Source: Lunularia cruciata (taxonomy: Eukaryota > Streptophyta > Marchantiopsida > Lunulariales > Lunulariaceae). Taken from it: a stretch of DNA of 64,000 nt. Every line of letters begins with the position of its first letter. Positions within the stretch are counted from its first letter, which is position 1. Position numbers and translations under genes: made by a program. The notes below the pieces were generated by a model. The model was not told the DNA's origin, did no database searches, and saw only the letters and a program-made list of their open reading frames with translations. The stretch is from NCBI GenBank assembly GCA_948567375.1, contig OX419762.1, positions 37,491,034 to 37,555,033 of the forward strand. Direction: 5' to 3'. Below, one piece after another: positions 45,592 through 57,899 of the stretch.

Positions 45592-46040
45592 TAATCAGAT
45601 TGCTTAACACTTTCAACTCAACTCAACTCAGATCAGTACTTGATCTGTCACTCTATAAACTGCCAACAACTGGGCACTGATTACAGTCAAGCCACACCCA
45701 CTCAAGCATAGAGAATCCAGGTGATGCTCACCGGCCTTTGTCCACCATAGCCAGGAACTCGAAGGCTCAACATCAAAGAAGTGAGCTCTCTGGAGCTCAC
45801 TTCGAAACTATACCCCCTGGACTCAAGCTAGCACTGGAACCCTAACGGTCTCGCTGACGGCACACTCAACGGTGCAAACGGTGCAAAGTGACGGTGGGCC
45901 CTACCGTGAAGTCAGTACTCCGAACACCAAATCAGATTGTCGAAAAGTAGTCCCTGAGAAACTACTAGAATAACTCTAACTACTATCATTGGAACTCCAG
46001 TGTCCGAGCAGCTAGATGCGGAACTACAAATGGCGTGACA
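45590..46040 (-). repeat. Right terminal repeat (5' LTR) of element D
   Basis: It runs from TGTAATCAG to GGCGTGACA on the plus strand (TG...CA on either strand). It matches 28451-28901 closely, with scattered differences and a few small indels. It lacks the ~100-bp segments that flank the core at the left end. Confidence 0.75.
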
Positions 46041-46098
46041 AATATTATATTAATAGCCATCAAAGGTTCATCTTGAGTGAGAGACAAGCCAATTCATA
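46041..46098 (+). repeat. Old family-A LTR, right part
   Basis: ATAGCCATCAAAGGTTCATC, then TTGAGTGAGAGACAAGCCAATTCA, is the last ~55 bases of the A LTR. It continues the fragment that ends at 28361. Confidence 0.75.
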
Positions 46099-46099
46099 G

Positions 46100-46643
46100 C
46101 ACAAAATTTTCATATAAACTTGGTAGCAAGGTTAGTCTAAAAAATTCTCTATTCTAATCCTCAATCTTCTCAAAAAGTCCAACTATTTCTCCAATGATTA
46201 AATTACAATTATCCATATGATTTTCGATCTTTGTAACTTCTTCCATCTTCAAAGTCATTGGTTTTGATGTTTTGCAGAGCCTTGTTGACAAAAAAATATT
46301 TTTGTACATGGATTTTAGCCTATCCCACAATTTGATAGGTGAATCTTTATCAATACTTGAAGTTTCAATTTTGATGTTAAATGAAGATTATTCAACAATA
46401 ATGTACTTGCAAAAATGTCCTCCTTAATTTTGGCAATCATTGATTCCGGACTTCTATTCAACCTAGCCCAAATGCCTTGAGAAACAAGCACATTCTACAT
46501 ATAGAATATCCACAATGTGAAGTTGTTGTACCTTGTGAATGTCTCTTTTCATACTTTGTGCTAATCACTTTTGGAGCCATTGTGTGTCTCTCACTCCCTT
46601 CTCGCAAAGTAAAACTTGAGCAATCCTTCTTGCTAGTCCCCAT
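46100..46643 (-). pseudogene. Ty1/copia gag N-terminal relic
   Basis: The minus-strand frame starts at ATG 46641-46643 (MGTSKKDCSSFTLREG) and soon meets stops. Fragments such as KALQNIKTNDFEDGR downstream fit a copia gag. It is the same strand as the copia pol at 24760-27700, and joined to it would give the order gag-integrase-RT-RNase H. The intervening family-A LTR, D and A2 therefore entered the gag region of this copia. Confidence 0.55.
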
Positions 46644-47770
46644 GATAGCTAAATCTAATTTTTAGCTAAATTCTGATCTTCAGATTGACCCAATGATAGA
46701 AATTCTCAAATTTAATATTTGAGACCTCTAACACACAACACACAAGATAAGCTTCCAGAATTTGGAAGCTATTGGTTAATCGAAGGTCTAAGTGAAAGCT
46801 TAGTACACCTAAAGTGTAGGGTGTATCAATAATGGATTTAAAACCCCAAGTTAATCTTTTGATACAAAAAATTGAAATTATTTTTGTTCCTCAAATGCTT
46901 TACGAGCAAGTGCTCAAACTGTTAGGAGCAAATATTTGCAAATCTCTCAAAAATCTTAGATGTTTATTCTTCAGAATTGCAATTCTATGGCAATAATGTG
47001 TTTGTAGAAAAATGTATTTTTAGGAAAATAATTTAAGAGAGAAATTCTCCTTTCTAAATGGCACCTAGGAGTGAAATCTCTCTCTAAAAATAATGCTATT
47101 TGAGTTTCTATAATTATAAAAAGTCTTTGCAAGTTAGTGTGTGTCTAGTTAAGGAAAGTAACCTAACCTACCATAACTCTCTTTAAACTATCTTACTATA
47201 GCTTTATTTTAACTATGAATGATATTCTTGGAATAATCACCATGAGCATTTTCTAATGAGTCTATATGCAATGAAAACTCTCATTGACCAAAAACCAACT
47301 TTGGCTATGGCTACGTGGTTGACTTCCATGTCAAACAAAAACTAAATCTTCTTTTTTATCTCCTACTTGCATTCTCCTAGGCTTCCCTCTCAATCTTTTA
47401 GCTAAATTAAACACACTCTCATCAATCTCTTTGCTTCCCAATTGAAGAAAAAAGACTCTCAATGAAAAAAATCATTCAAAAATTGTTGAAGAAAGACATA
47501 ATACTATTAATTTTTTTCAAAGAATCAACACTCTACCATCATTTCAAAAGTAGACAGCCTCTTTTACAAAAATACTAATATCTCTCAAGAAATCATGATT
47601 ATACTCCAAATTTCAATTACTAATTAGCCTCATTATTATTTACCAATTATTAAGAAATAATCTACAATTAGAGCTTGAACAAAGAACACAATTTGGCATA
47701 TCAATGATCGACTTATGATTAATGATTCTTGTCTATGCTACATTCACTGTCTTAAGAAGAAACAACTACT
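46644..47770. other. Copia leader and LTR-proximal AT-rich DNA
   Basis: No gene seen. By position this is the leader of the copia relic and perhaps part of its 5' LTR. The matching sequence in the left LTR was not found for this part, so the LTR limits are uncertain. Confidence 0.4.
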
Positions 47771-47799
47771 ATGCACAAGCTTCATACATTAGCTAGAGC

Positions 47800-48040
47800 T
47801 AGATCTCCATCCCACTATCTCTCTCTCACTCCTACTAAATCTATAAGAGTATGCAGCAAGAAACTCTTTAGAGGTATACCTTCTCTCGCATATTCTTGTA
47901 GGATTCTAAACTCTCTAGATCTTATCTTGCATATTCTTGTAGGATTCTAAACTCTCTAGATCTTATCGTAGATCTAAAGTATCTATTTTTAACTAAACTA
48001 TAATTAACCTAGCCAAAGTAAGTTAACTCTTAACAATTGA
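47800..48040 (-). repeat. Ty1/copia LTR fragment (5' LTR)
   Basis: Matches 24440-24640 in the same orientation. It contains a local tandem duplication of about 39 bp (TTGCATATTCTTGTAGGATTC... repeated at about 47895 and 47935). Confidence 0.6.
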
Positions 48041-51000
48041 ATTGTCTATAAAGATCAATGGATCAAGCCTTGATGTTAAGTAAATAGTGGTTTTATGCTC
48101 ACGGGTAACAAGTTGGTCCAAAAACTCAATACAAGCCTTATGGATAAGGTCAAGATCTGAGTGTTATACTTGGACTTTCATATACCTTAGGTTATAAGTA
48201 ATCATTAACCTAATGCAATAATATACCTTATATCCTCAGATCAGCTTATAAAGTTACAAGGTCAAGTATGTGTTCCAAGCAAACTTTAGATACATTCCTC
48301 TTTATATATAGTTCTATATTACTCAAGAAACTCTCTCCTTTTGTCATTTGAAGTTGTACTCCAACCAAAACAATAAAATCCTTGTTTCAAGGTCTTTTAT
48401 AATAGTACTAGTAGGACACATGTCCTCCTAACGCATGATATAACTTTGTTTTATATTAACTATAATATATCAAATTGCTTGCAGATCTGCACGCCAAGCT
48501 CTCACTAAACCCTATTGTATACATTCTAGAGCTATGCTCTATTCCTATCGGCCCCATCCAATCTATCTACATGCCAAAGGATTTGAGTGTTTTGAATCTG
48601 GTGCTGCTAAGGACCACTATCTTGTGGTTTAGTGATGAAGGTGCCAGATTCCTATTCTATCATATGAGTAGATTGCAATTTCTTACAGTAATTTGATAAA
48701 GAATTGTTGAGTAATTTACTCTAAAATTCTATAACATATTCCATAAGATACTTACAAATTTTAATATAGTTATATTTAGAAGGTATGTATGACACTCCCA
48801 GATGATTGTGTTAGCTAATGAGATACATGAGAACCTTTTTAAAAATTAACTTGCTTAGGAATATTCTAAAAATGTAGTAATGCAGCTAAGAAGCTAATGA
48901 CTAATCACTTTGAAGTTAGCTTGTACTCACCTCAAGTATAAATATCAAGGTCTTATACCATTTAGAGTTAATTTTATTTGATTCTTTATCCATCTCTTCT
49001 CCTTTATCCTTCTAATTTATATTCTCAAATAATGATCTTTTACATTTTTATTAGAGAAAAATGGGATGAATGGAGTTTTTGACCTCTAAAATTTAAAGTT
49101 CATTCCATTCAATCTTTATCTATCTATTATTTGTATCCTCTTTACTCATTCATTTAGATATTGGTTGTTTATATTATATCAAAGCAAGACCAAGATGGAT
49201 GTATTTCTAGAACTCTTTAACAATTAACATCAAATCATTAGTACTTTTGCATCCACATGATATATAATTACCACCTTCATCATTTCATATATTTCATTTC
49301 AGCAAAAATTTCTTGGATATTTACTTACTTTTGATGGAGCCTCAGTACTTTTATATCAAATATACATTTACTACTTTAGGGTATCACTTGTGGTTAAGAT
49401 AGAAGTATAATGTGTACTTTTTTGACCTAGAGATTATTGCTATTTACTTTGATTATGATAGAAAGATAAGATATAATGAATGAATATTACTAAAGTTTGT
49501 GCTATACACTAAAAAATTGAGCATCTAATTCCACATGATCAATCATAATAAGTGGAAGGAGGAGTATTTTGAGAAAAAGGAAATTACGTTAGTTTTACAA
49601 GTCAATATAAGCTTAGAAGAAGGTTATTAGAGAAATAATATCAATGATTTGTTTGATTATAAGCACTATTTTTGTACCACCAAATATATAAGATAAGGAT
49701 TGTATAAGGTTGCCTTGGAGGAAAAGAAAATGGAGTAATTATAACACAATTTTGTGGCCTTTACTTTTCTTGGTAAGATTTTAAGAGAATAACATATCCA
49801 AAATTTAAAGTCATCAACATAATAAGAGTAACCAAAGTAAATGTTTTAAGCTAAATTAGATTGGTTTGGTAAAATTCTGTAATTTAATCTTGGAATTATC
49901 TCATGCAAATTCCACAATATCATTAAGTAGAAGCACTAGATTGTTTCATGACACAACTTAAAACCTTATATAAGAAAGAAATAACCAATAGTGAATTTGA
50001 GGAATTAAAAGAAAGAAACTATTGATATGACCAAGATATTTGAATATCTTATACTTTCAAGACTATATCCATAATACACTTTAAGTAATAAAGCTTACAA
50101 TAGACAAGAGAATGAAGCAATTCCTCTAGATATTAGTATTAGTTAATGCAAAATTTTATCATAATAATTAAGAGTCATTAGGAAAAATTATAAAATTATT
50201 CTATTGCTTATGGACATGGATAACATATGGTAAGTTGTCCTATTTATATCAATTTATATGAGATAAACTTGTCAATCATACAAGCTATTATATATAAAAA
50301 TAAGAAGACTCATATCCTTTGGGAATAATAAAAAGACAACATTTTATAAGCAAATGTAACTTTGTTAATGTGTACACTTTTAGATTTTTTCTAGATTTCT
50401 AGATATTTTTGTTGGATTCAGCACATTATCAACAAAGAACATAGTATATATCAATGAATATGCATTTGTATACTACTTTACAACATATGTTGCTATAACA
50501 AATTTGGATGTAATATGCCTTCAAAGAAATGGATTGTACATACTCCCCTACACATTCTAGAGGTAAGGGAAGATGACTACAAATTATTATTTTTATTATA
50601 TATAAATAAGGGGATTCATGTCCTCTAGACACAGTAAAAAGAAAATTCTCTATTAGCGTATGCTTTTGGATTTCTTCAATAGAGAATCCAAAAAAAAGAA
50701 CAAGTATTGATTGAATATATTCTACATGACTTTACAACATATGTTCCTCTAGAGAATTTACTTATAATATGCATTCAAAGAAATTGACCAGAGTTCTTGT
50801 ATCTTACTCATAATAATAGTTATTATTATACATATATGATCTGATTACTAAGGAAGATCAATCAAATAGCTTCTAAGGAATACCACTACGTCTAAAAATT
50901 GAGAGCCCAACATACAAAAACATGTTTTCATGTTCATAATATGATTAAAATAATCACTATAAGATTTTTGTCATGTCAAAATGTCATATAAAGACAAGAA
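48041..51000. other. AT-rich intergenic DNA
   Basis: About 3 kb with no supported gene. At 48480-48710 a slightly less AT-rich stretch starts after a good acceptor (TTGCTTGCAG) and stays open for about 70 codons (LHAKLSLNPIVYILELC). I do not recognise it and it may be chance. Confidence 0.5.
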
Positions 51001-51700
51001 TCATTATGTTTGTATAATTTGGCACAACAGAAATTGCAATCTTGTTTTGGGACTATGGCCATTTGGCACAAGTCCGCCATTATAAAGTGCACAATAAAAA
51101 ATGAGCTCACAAAGAAGCTCCAAGGCAAATGAAAAAATCTGGAGATGAATAGACGGGGCTGCTTGCAATAATTGAGCATATGAGAACTCAACTTCTGAAC
51201 CAATTGGAACTCATTGCCAATGAGAAACCCTAGCATACAAAGATGAAGGACCTAAGAATGCAGATTCGCACATTGGAGAGGAGGACTTATATGAACAAAC
51301 ACCTCAAGGCATTGTATGCCAAGCTATAGGGTCATACTAACTCATTCAAAGAGACGCAAACTAGCTTCTATGAGTAGTTGATGGTTATACAAAAGAAATC
51401 ATAGATCTCATTCAAATATGCAATGGAGTGGGTAGTTTGTCACAAGTGCCGCCAGGTCATCTTGTACGCAAGTAATTATCATGGTGATTTCATACAAAAT
51501 GAGCAACAGTCAATGTTGTCAAGAATGATTGAGAGCTATCTTATAGATAGGATAGGGAGTTTCTTGTAGTCATAGTACAAGACATTTTGTATTTGTATAT
51601 ACTTTGTACATACTTACTTAGGTTACAATATGTAGATCTTGTGCTATGCTTGACACTTGACATAATAACTACAAACAACAAGTTAAGAGATTGAGGTTGC
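51001..51700 (+). pseudogene. Repeat family G, copy 2: decayed coding part
   Basis: This is a diverged counterpart of 14466-15320 in broken frames. The clearest match reads IDLIQICNGVGSLSQVPPG near 51390-51450. TTTCATACAAAATGAGCAAC near 51490 corresponds to TTCATACAAAACAACC at 15276. Not functional. Confidence 0.5.
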
Positions 51701-51704
51701 AATA

Positions 51705-52344
51705 TGTAACACTCCAACAAGAGACAAGAAAACAAGAGAACTCTTCAAGAGAGATACAAGAGAGAAAACACAGATTTCACACTCAATCCTCCGATGCTCC
51801 AAAGGAGCAACTTCTCTTTATTATATAGCCAAGGATGATCTCCTCCAAGGAAGCTCCACCATTGGATTAGGTACATGGATAGGTGACCTGTCAGCAAGCT
51901 CCACCCTTAGATTGCTTGCTTGGATGGGTGATATGTTGGTTTTGGTCCCATCTGGTTGGTCAAATAGGCTTTGACCAGAGGGAATCTTGTAGGGAATCGT
52001 CCTATAAGAATCTTAAAATTACATGGGTGAGGAATCGTTGGAAGGCTCTTGGTGAGAAAAACCAAGGGGGGATAGAAGGCCAAACTTTCCTCTACTTTTG
52101 GGGGGGGGGGGGGGGGGGGGGGGCGATAGGAATCGTCACATTTTTTAGCCCTAATTCATTTGTTTAGGCCTCTGAAATTGCCTCTAAAGTTTTCACGCCT
52201 ATTTTGGCTTCTACTCTATTAGTAGAAGTGCTCTTTTGCTGATACCTCTATCTGATCTACTTAGTCCCTAGTGTATAATATACTTACAGATGTTACAAAA
52301 CCAAATTTCATCTCTAGATTATCTATCTAGCTATTGGTATTACA
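51705..52344 (-). repeat. Solo chromovirus LTR (element B family), minus orientation
   Basis: The sequence runs from TGTAACACTCC to TTGGTATTACA. On the minus strand it follows the LTR at 10912-11647 (TGTAATACCAATAGCTAGATAGA..., TATATAATAAAGAGAAG). Flanks are CAATA and CCATA, a 5-bp duplication with one change. No internal sequence is attached. Confidence 0.8.
52100..52123 (+). repeat. Run of 24 G
   Basis: It lies inside the solo LTR, at the same place where the plus-oriented LTR at 10912 has 11 C. The length should be treated as uncertain because homopolymers are prone to sequencing error. Confidence 0.9.
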
Positions 52345-52843
52345 CCATACCACGTGGTTGTAACTACTTAACGTTAGGTTAAGATAATATCTGATTAACA
52401 ATGAGCACCTTGGATATAATTAGGAGATTTCCAATATATTATATCCATTGAATCTCTTCCATGGCTAGGTTGGAAATGTATAAAAGACTTAGGCCCAATA
52501 TTTATCCTATCTATTTGGTGCATCCTTCTTTTGCAATAAATGAAGTTTATATCATCAAGACTCTTGAGTCGGTGTATGTGTATTAGTCTACATTTTGTAT
52601 GAGTGATGATATGCTTAATTGAATAGGAGTGAGAAATCTTGATGTATGAGCATAAGCACTTTAGTGTGTGGAATCATTCAGTGGAACTAAATTATGCAAC
52701 CCTAGGGGCTCTATGAAGGTCAAGAACAATATGGAAATAGGTTTCCAAACACATGGAATGTTGTAAAGTAACACTTACCTATAATATTCAGTAGTGTAGC
52801 AATTCAAAATTGCTATGATGTACCTTTTGTGAAGGGTGCATGC
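52345..52843 (+). repeat. Repeat family G, copy 2: non-coding part, left
   Basis: Matches 15490-15900: GGAAATGTATAAAAGACTTAGG, TTTTGCAATAAATGAAG and GTGTATGTGTATTAGT occur in the same order and orientation. Interrupted at 52844 by a chromovirus LTR. Confidence 0.65.
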
Positions 52844-53436
52844 TATAATACCAATAGTTTGACATATTGTCTAAAAATGAAAATTGACTTGGTAACATCT
52901 AGAAGGAAGTTCTTTGTGAAGGGCTATTTAGATCAGATAGACGTGTCAACAAAAGAGCACTTCTACTAATAGAGCAAAAGTTGAAAATAGATTGAAAACT
53001 TGAGAGCCAATTTTGGAGGCTTAAATAGATAAATTAGGCCTTGAAAATGAAAACCTTCTTGTCCCATTGCAATGAAAGGCTTGCCTTACTCCCCCATGAT
53101 TTGTCTCATTGAGAGCTTTCCAATGGTACCTCACCCGCGATTTTGAGCTTTCTACAAGAAGATTCATACAAGAAGATTCCTTAAAGATTCCCTCTAGTCA
53201 AATCTATTGATCAACTAGATAGGACAACAACTGACACATCATCCATCCAAGCAACTAATCTAAGGATGCAGCTTGCTGACATGTTACCAATCCTTGTATT
53301 TGATCCAAGGGTGGAGATTCCTTTGAGCGTATCCTCTTTGCTATATAATAAAGAGAAGGTGCAGTTTTGAGTGTGAAGTTTGTGTTTTCTCTCGTGTATC
53401 TTTCTTGGAGAGTTCTCTTGTACTCAAAGTATTTCA
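52844..53436 (+). repeat. Solo chromovirus LTR (element B family), plus orientation
   Basis: From TATAATACC to GTATTTCA, corresponding to TGTAATACC...GTATTACA of the 10912 copy with point changes at both ends. Shared blocks include TGGTAACATCTAGAAGG, TTAGGCCTTGAAAATG, AAAGGCTTGCCTT and TATATAATAAAGAGAAGGTG. Flanks are CATGC and AATGC, which suggests a 5-bp duplication with one change. Confidence 0.75.
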
Positions 53437-53950
53437 AATGCTAAGTCACCATTGCAATCATAAAAGTGATTGGATCCTTGGAAGCTCTTACTCCCTCTTA
53501 GTTGAAGCATTCTAGGATAATATTAATGAGACATCTTAATACAGCTGATCTTGTACGACATGAACTATGTGATGAGTGTGCATCGCAGTACTTATGCATA
53601 TTTTGGCATTAGCAATCAATAATTTGGACGAACAATGGATAAGGGAAAGAAATTCCAAGATAAAGTAACCTTCATTACAAATGAACCATCATCTTCAAGA
53701 ATCATTCGGATTAAACTTATGTGAATTTTGTTTGTTTGTCTTGTTGTAGTGCATCAAGAGTGTTGACATTATTCTCTTCTAGGAATGATACTATCCAAGG
53801 TTAAGTACAAAACAGTAGACATCATAGTGACATTTTATCTTGTTTTTAGTCATACTCAACTTGTATCCTTTTGGGATCGTTGGTTCTTACCACAATATTA
53901 CAAATTTGAATGACACCTCATCATTATAAACTAAATCACAGTTGCATATA
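53437..53950 (+). repeat. Repeat family G, copy 2: non-coding part, right
   Basis: Matches 15960-16490: AAAGTAACCTTCATTA, GAACCATCA, TTCAAGAATC, ATCTTGTTTTTAGT, GGTTCTTACCACA and GAATTTGAATGACACCT in the same order. Confidence 0.65.
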
Positions 53951-54616
53951 AAAAAAGAAAATTAACAAATTCAATCAAATCAATAAATTAAATTATGATT
54001 TTTTTATTGCACTATTTCATTATTTTCTAAAAATTAATTCAACCAATCAATTGAAGAAACCCTAAAATTTCTTAAATTGAATTAGAAATTAAATAAAAAA
54101 TTACTGTATAATTAAAATCTACTATTGATTACAAACATTTATTAGGAGATAGGTATATTTTTTTAAAGTAGTTGCTCTTATTAAAGTTGACTTCCAAGTA
54201 TTGATTTTGTTTTGCTTATGAAATGATAGGATATCACATTAAAAGTATAAATAATAAATAATAAATAAACGAATAAAATCAGTAGAAAAGAATGAAAAAT
54301 TTTGACAAATGACAGGCGACGGTAACCTCTATCAAACGGGCATTTACATGATGCATGCCAATTTTGGTATTTTTGTTGTTGCACTTTTGGAACTCACCAA
54401 TTTTAACAACGGAGTGACCATTTCACCTATGTATTCACCTATGTACATATTGATGGGGAATATAGCCACGTGGAACCTGCTCGATATTCATCTTATTCCA
54501 CAAATTGAGATTTCTCTTAAATAGATTAGGTACTACAATTTTAAAATAATGACTATCTTAATACTAGTTAAACCGAACCTTAGATATCGGGTAGGCAATT
54601 GGTATTCCGGGGAACC
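53951..54616. other. AT-rich spacer upstream of the C9orf78/TLS1 gene
   Basis: No supported gene. Composition becomes less AT-rich from about 54540, probably marking the promoter region of the gene starting at 55067. Confidence 0.5.
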
Positions 54617-54668
54617 GGAAATGTTCGGCAACATTTCTGGTTGCGGAAATGTTTGGCAACGTTTCTGG
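54617..54668 (+). promoter_or_regulatory. Two tandem palindromic 24-bp units upstream of the C9orf78/TLS1 gene
   Basis: GGAAATGTTCGGCAACATTT plus CTGG is followed four bases later by a near-copy with T for C and G for A. In the first unit GAAATGTT and AACATTTC form a perfect inverted repeat around CGGC. They lie about 400-450 bases before the ATG. A dimeric transcription-factor site is possible but unproven. Confidence 0.5.
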
Positions 54669-55066
54669 GGAAGATACTGGTCCTCGGAACTTGATCACCG
54701 AGCGGTCGTTGTGTGTTGAGTTATCACGGTAAATGTCGTCAAGTATCTTCGTCTTCGGTGAATCATACGTTGCGGTTGTGACAGCTGCTTTAAAGTCGAG
54801 AATTCAGTCTATCGATTCAAGATTTGTCAGTTATTTATATTTACCGCTGGCTTTTCAATTTGAATTTGCCCGATTGCGCTGCTTGAGCGCAATGTTCCAG
54901 TGAAGTTTGATGAATGAGAGAAGCTCCAATGTATTTTCCTTTGAGGACGATGTTTCAAGGTTTTGGTAGGGGTGTGTGAGCTACCATTAGTGGCACATTT
55001 CTGATCTCCGGGAAACAGGTTTGCTGGTGAAGAGCGAAACAGAGTAGGGTTTGAAAGTTCTACAAC

Positions 55067-57534
55067 ATGGGAAGCGGGGGGAAGAACTTCCGAAAGCGCT
55101 CTGTAGCTGATCGGGAGGAGTCCCCCGAAAGTTCTCATGAGGAAGACGAAATACGGTGGGTGATTGTTGAATTTTAGTAACTTAACTTTCATCGATTGTG
55201 TCCAGGTTTGCTTTCGCACTATAAAAACCGGGACTTACCATTTCAGGGCCCTGTAGCATCATAAGGTTCTGCTGAGTTTGTGTATGTTGAACCACTTGAC
55301 ACCTACGGTGTTGAGGCCCCTCTCGAGCTTTAATTGGAGAAACTTCTCATTGCAGAAGAACCCTAATTTGTTTGGATTCTGGCCGTTCCTTAATTGCGTA
55401 GATAGATGCCAGCTACTGAGTGATACATAGTTTCATGACGTTGTTTTAACGTTCTATAGTTTGCACACCTTTCCCAATTCGTCCGCCACCGTGTTAGACC
55501 TAGTTAGTGCATGAGTAAACTCTGCATTCTACCTTAACGGACGAGTTTTCTCTGTCACCGTACTCAGCCATTTCGTTTGAAACAGTACATGATGGCATGC
55601 ATTTCACCGGGACGTGGTTCAATCCTAGTCTAGTGCTGCACCCTTTGCATCACCACTCCAGGAATCTGCATGAACAAGAGTCCTGAGTGCTTGCCATGAC
55701 CTTCTTTCTAAGTACATTACATGTGAGTGTACAAAGTTTGGCTCGTTCTAAATGACTATAGACGACTCATTGGCATTTATCATCAATTCCTTACTTAGTT
55801 CCGTGCAACCTTAGTTGCATACTCTATATATCTTTCTGACGAGCAAACTTTGTTATCATGCGCTGCAGGTCAGCACTGGAGGAAGTGAAATTTCTTCAAA
55901 AGCAGAGGGTACGACCTACTGGGGTTGTTGTGAATCCCGTAGCTCTTCCTGCCGACAAAGTCGAGGTGAAGGAGAAAGAGAAACCTGAAGGTGAAGGAGA
56001 GAAGGAAGAGCTTGTCTTGCAAGACACGTTCGCCCAAGAAACAGCAGTTACAGTGGAAGACCCCAACATGTATGTTATGGATGAACGCTGAAGAACTTGG
56101 TTTGTCTTGATGATTTCGCGCTACATTTTTTAGTCATATGTGATCAAAGTAACAGCTATTCAGGATTGGCCTCATATCAGTGGCCTTTAAACAGGTTGAA
56201 GTATGTGGAGCAGGAATTAGCTAAACAAAGAGGAAGAGAATATGGGGTTGTTCCTGAGGAGGCCAAGCCAGCTGAAGACGATCTGTATATAATTCCTGAA
56301 CATTTAAAGGTATTCCAGAACTTGCTCATTTTTCCTTCGTTATGTCAGAGCTCTTATATGTTTTGTTCTGGGACATCTCCTCAATGATTTCCTATAACCA
56401 TGAGTTTGATGTTACAAGATAAAGAGCCGTAAGTTGGAACATTTCTAGCCACATATGGGTGGACAAAAGGCGAAGACCAAGGCAGCGAGTCTGTAACCTA
56501 CTGACCTTGGTGGGTATTGGATCATTCCTCATTTACAGGTTAGGAGAAGGAATGCGGAAGAGAGTTCGACACAGTGGACAACGGGCATTGCTGAAGTCCA
56601 ACTTCCTATTGAGTAAGTAAGGTGTGAGAGAAATCTAAGTACCTGGAATTCTCGTGGGTGCAAACTTGGGCTAGATATTCAAATTATCCACGAACTCACG
56701 AGACGGCCATGTTTTATTTTCCAGATACAAGTTGAAGAATATTGAAGAAACAGAGGCAGCCAAGAAACAGCTTCAAGATAAACGTCCATTCGTGGGTAGA
56801 GGAAGGTGAGTGCATGGAAATATTAACATCGGGATCTTTTCTTGTCTACGTAGAATGCTCATACCACCCTTTTCTAGCTGGGATGTAGCGCGCAGCACAC
56901 ACGTGCTGTGGCAGTCGTTCTTCTTTGGTAGAACTTTTGATCTATTACACTTTCTTGTAGCTTTTCGTAGGCGTTCCAGGACGTCCAGTGATAGTTGCAC
57001 ATGCACAGAATTTATTCCTGTATTCCTTTATTCCGGGCCTCATTTGGGTATGAAATGTACAGGGTTCAATCCAGTATTCCTGCGAGTTACAGCGCTGATT
57101 ATTTCCAGAGGGGTCGCGAGTATGCCGAGAAGCTTCGAAGAGGTATGACTTCAATGCTTGAACTCAACATTTCTTGTGCTCTGAGTTCAGAAGAAGCACC
57201 AAACAGGTCATGGATTGTGACCTCACCTGAAGTGAATTTTACAACTGCTCTGTAGCAGAGTCAGTCCAGTGGAGTCCGAGCACATAACTCAGATTGAGTC
57301 AAGCAGTAAGCGGCCATTTGCGATGCTCAAGACTAAGTTCAGCATGTGTTGTGATTTTCAGAGCATCCAGAATTGTACAAAGATAGAGAGGGGCAGGCAG
57401 GAGTAGGACGTGTAGTTGGAGATGTGCCGGGAGATGGCTCCAGAGATATGGGCAATCGTAGACAAGCAGCAACAGATGAAATCATGCTGGAGCGGTTCCG
57501 CAAGAGGGAGAGAAGCCGTCTTATGCGCCGCTAG
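55067..57534 (+). CDS. TLS1: C9orf78/TLS1-family protein (spliceosome-associated), seven exons
   Basis: Exons: 55067-55155, 55869-56069, 56195-56309, 56539-56612, 56725-56805, 57063-57142 and 57362-57534. All introns are GT-AG and the joins keep one frame of 271 codons including TAG. The protein of 270 aa is hydrophilic. It starts MGSGGKNFRKRSVADREESP and has the family blocks FLQKQRVRPTGV, DTFAQETAVTVEDPNMLKYV, VEQELAKQRGREYG, IPEHLK, TGIAEVQLPIEYKLKNIEET, SADYFQRGREYAEKLRR and a basic C-terminus ERFRKRERSRLMRR. Human C9orf78 associates with the spliceosome and fission-yeast Tls1 affects splicing and telomeric silencing. A nuclear, splicing-related role is inferred here. Length and order match plant homologues and no damage is seen. 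Confidence 0.93.
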
Positions 57535-57899
57535 TTGGCCTTAGACTCAGTAGTTCGATGTGAATGACATACATTCAGCTCAGTGATCCATTTTTTAAGT
57601 AGTTCAAACGATGGACGCATATCGGCATTGTAGGAATACAGGATAGGCACCACGAGGAGTTGAAACTCGCGCGGAAGTTGTATCATAGTCCAAATTTGAG
57701 ATCCCAGGTGGTTTTATTTCTTGAGTATTCTATAGGAATTATCAGTGATTATCGCCCACCCTTATGTTGCAAACTCTGTTTATTGCACCTACAGCGAGAA
57801 CAGAGCTTAACTCCACGGATTGATAATGTGCAGCATATACTTAGATTTCATGTGCAGCATATACTTAGACTTAAATGTTTCATATTCAACGATGCCTAG

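Larger units (their letters stand above)
28362..46040 (-). mobile_element. Ty3/gypsy element D, with methyltransferase and PHD finger (contains nested A2)
   Basis: This is a 17.7-kb insertion into an old family-A LTR, about 9.9 kb without A2. The minus-strand order is right terminal repeat, ~1.4-kb leader, gag, CCHC knuckles, protease, C5-cytosine methyltransferase, RT, RNase H, integrase, PHD finger, polypurine tract, left terminal repeat. Both flanks show the bases AATA (28358-28361 and 46041-46044; ambiguous up to AAATAT). Joining the flanks restores an A-LTR sequence. The gene content, with a DNA methyltransferase and a PHD finger added to the usual set, is highly unusual. All coding parts share one frame except for a single frameshift. 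Confidence 0.9.

Noticed and set aside
48480-48710. Exon of a host gene
   Set aside because: An acceptor-like site and 70 open codons are not enough. No neighbouring exon or known domain is visible.
52100-52123. G-run as a functional G-quadruplex element
   Set aside because: It is one homopolymer inside a solo LTR, with a shorter counterpart in another copy. Length variation or sequencing error explains it better.
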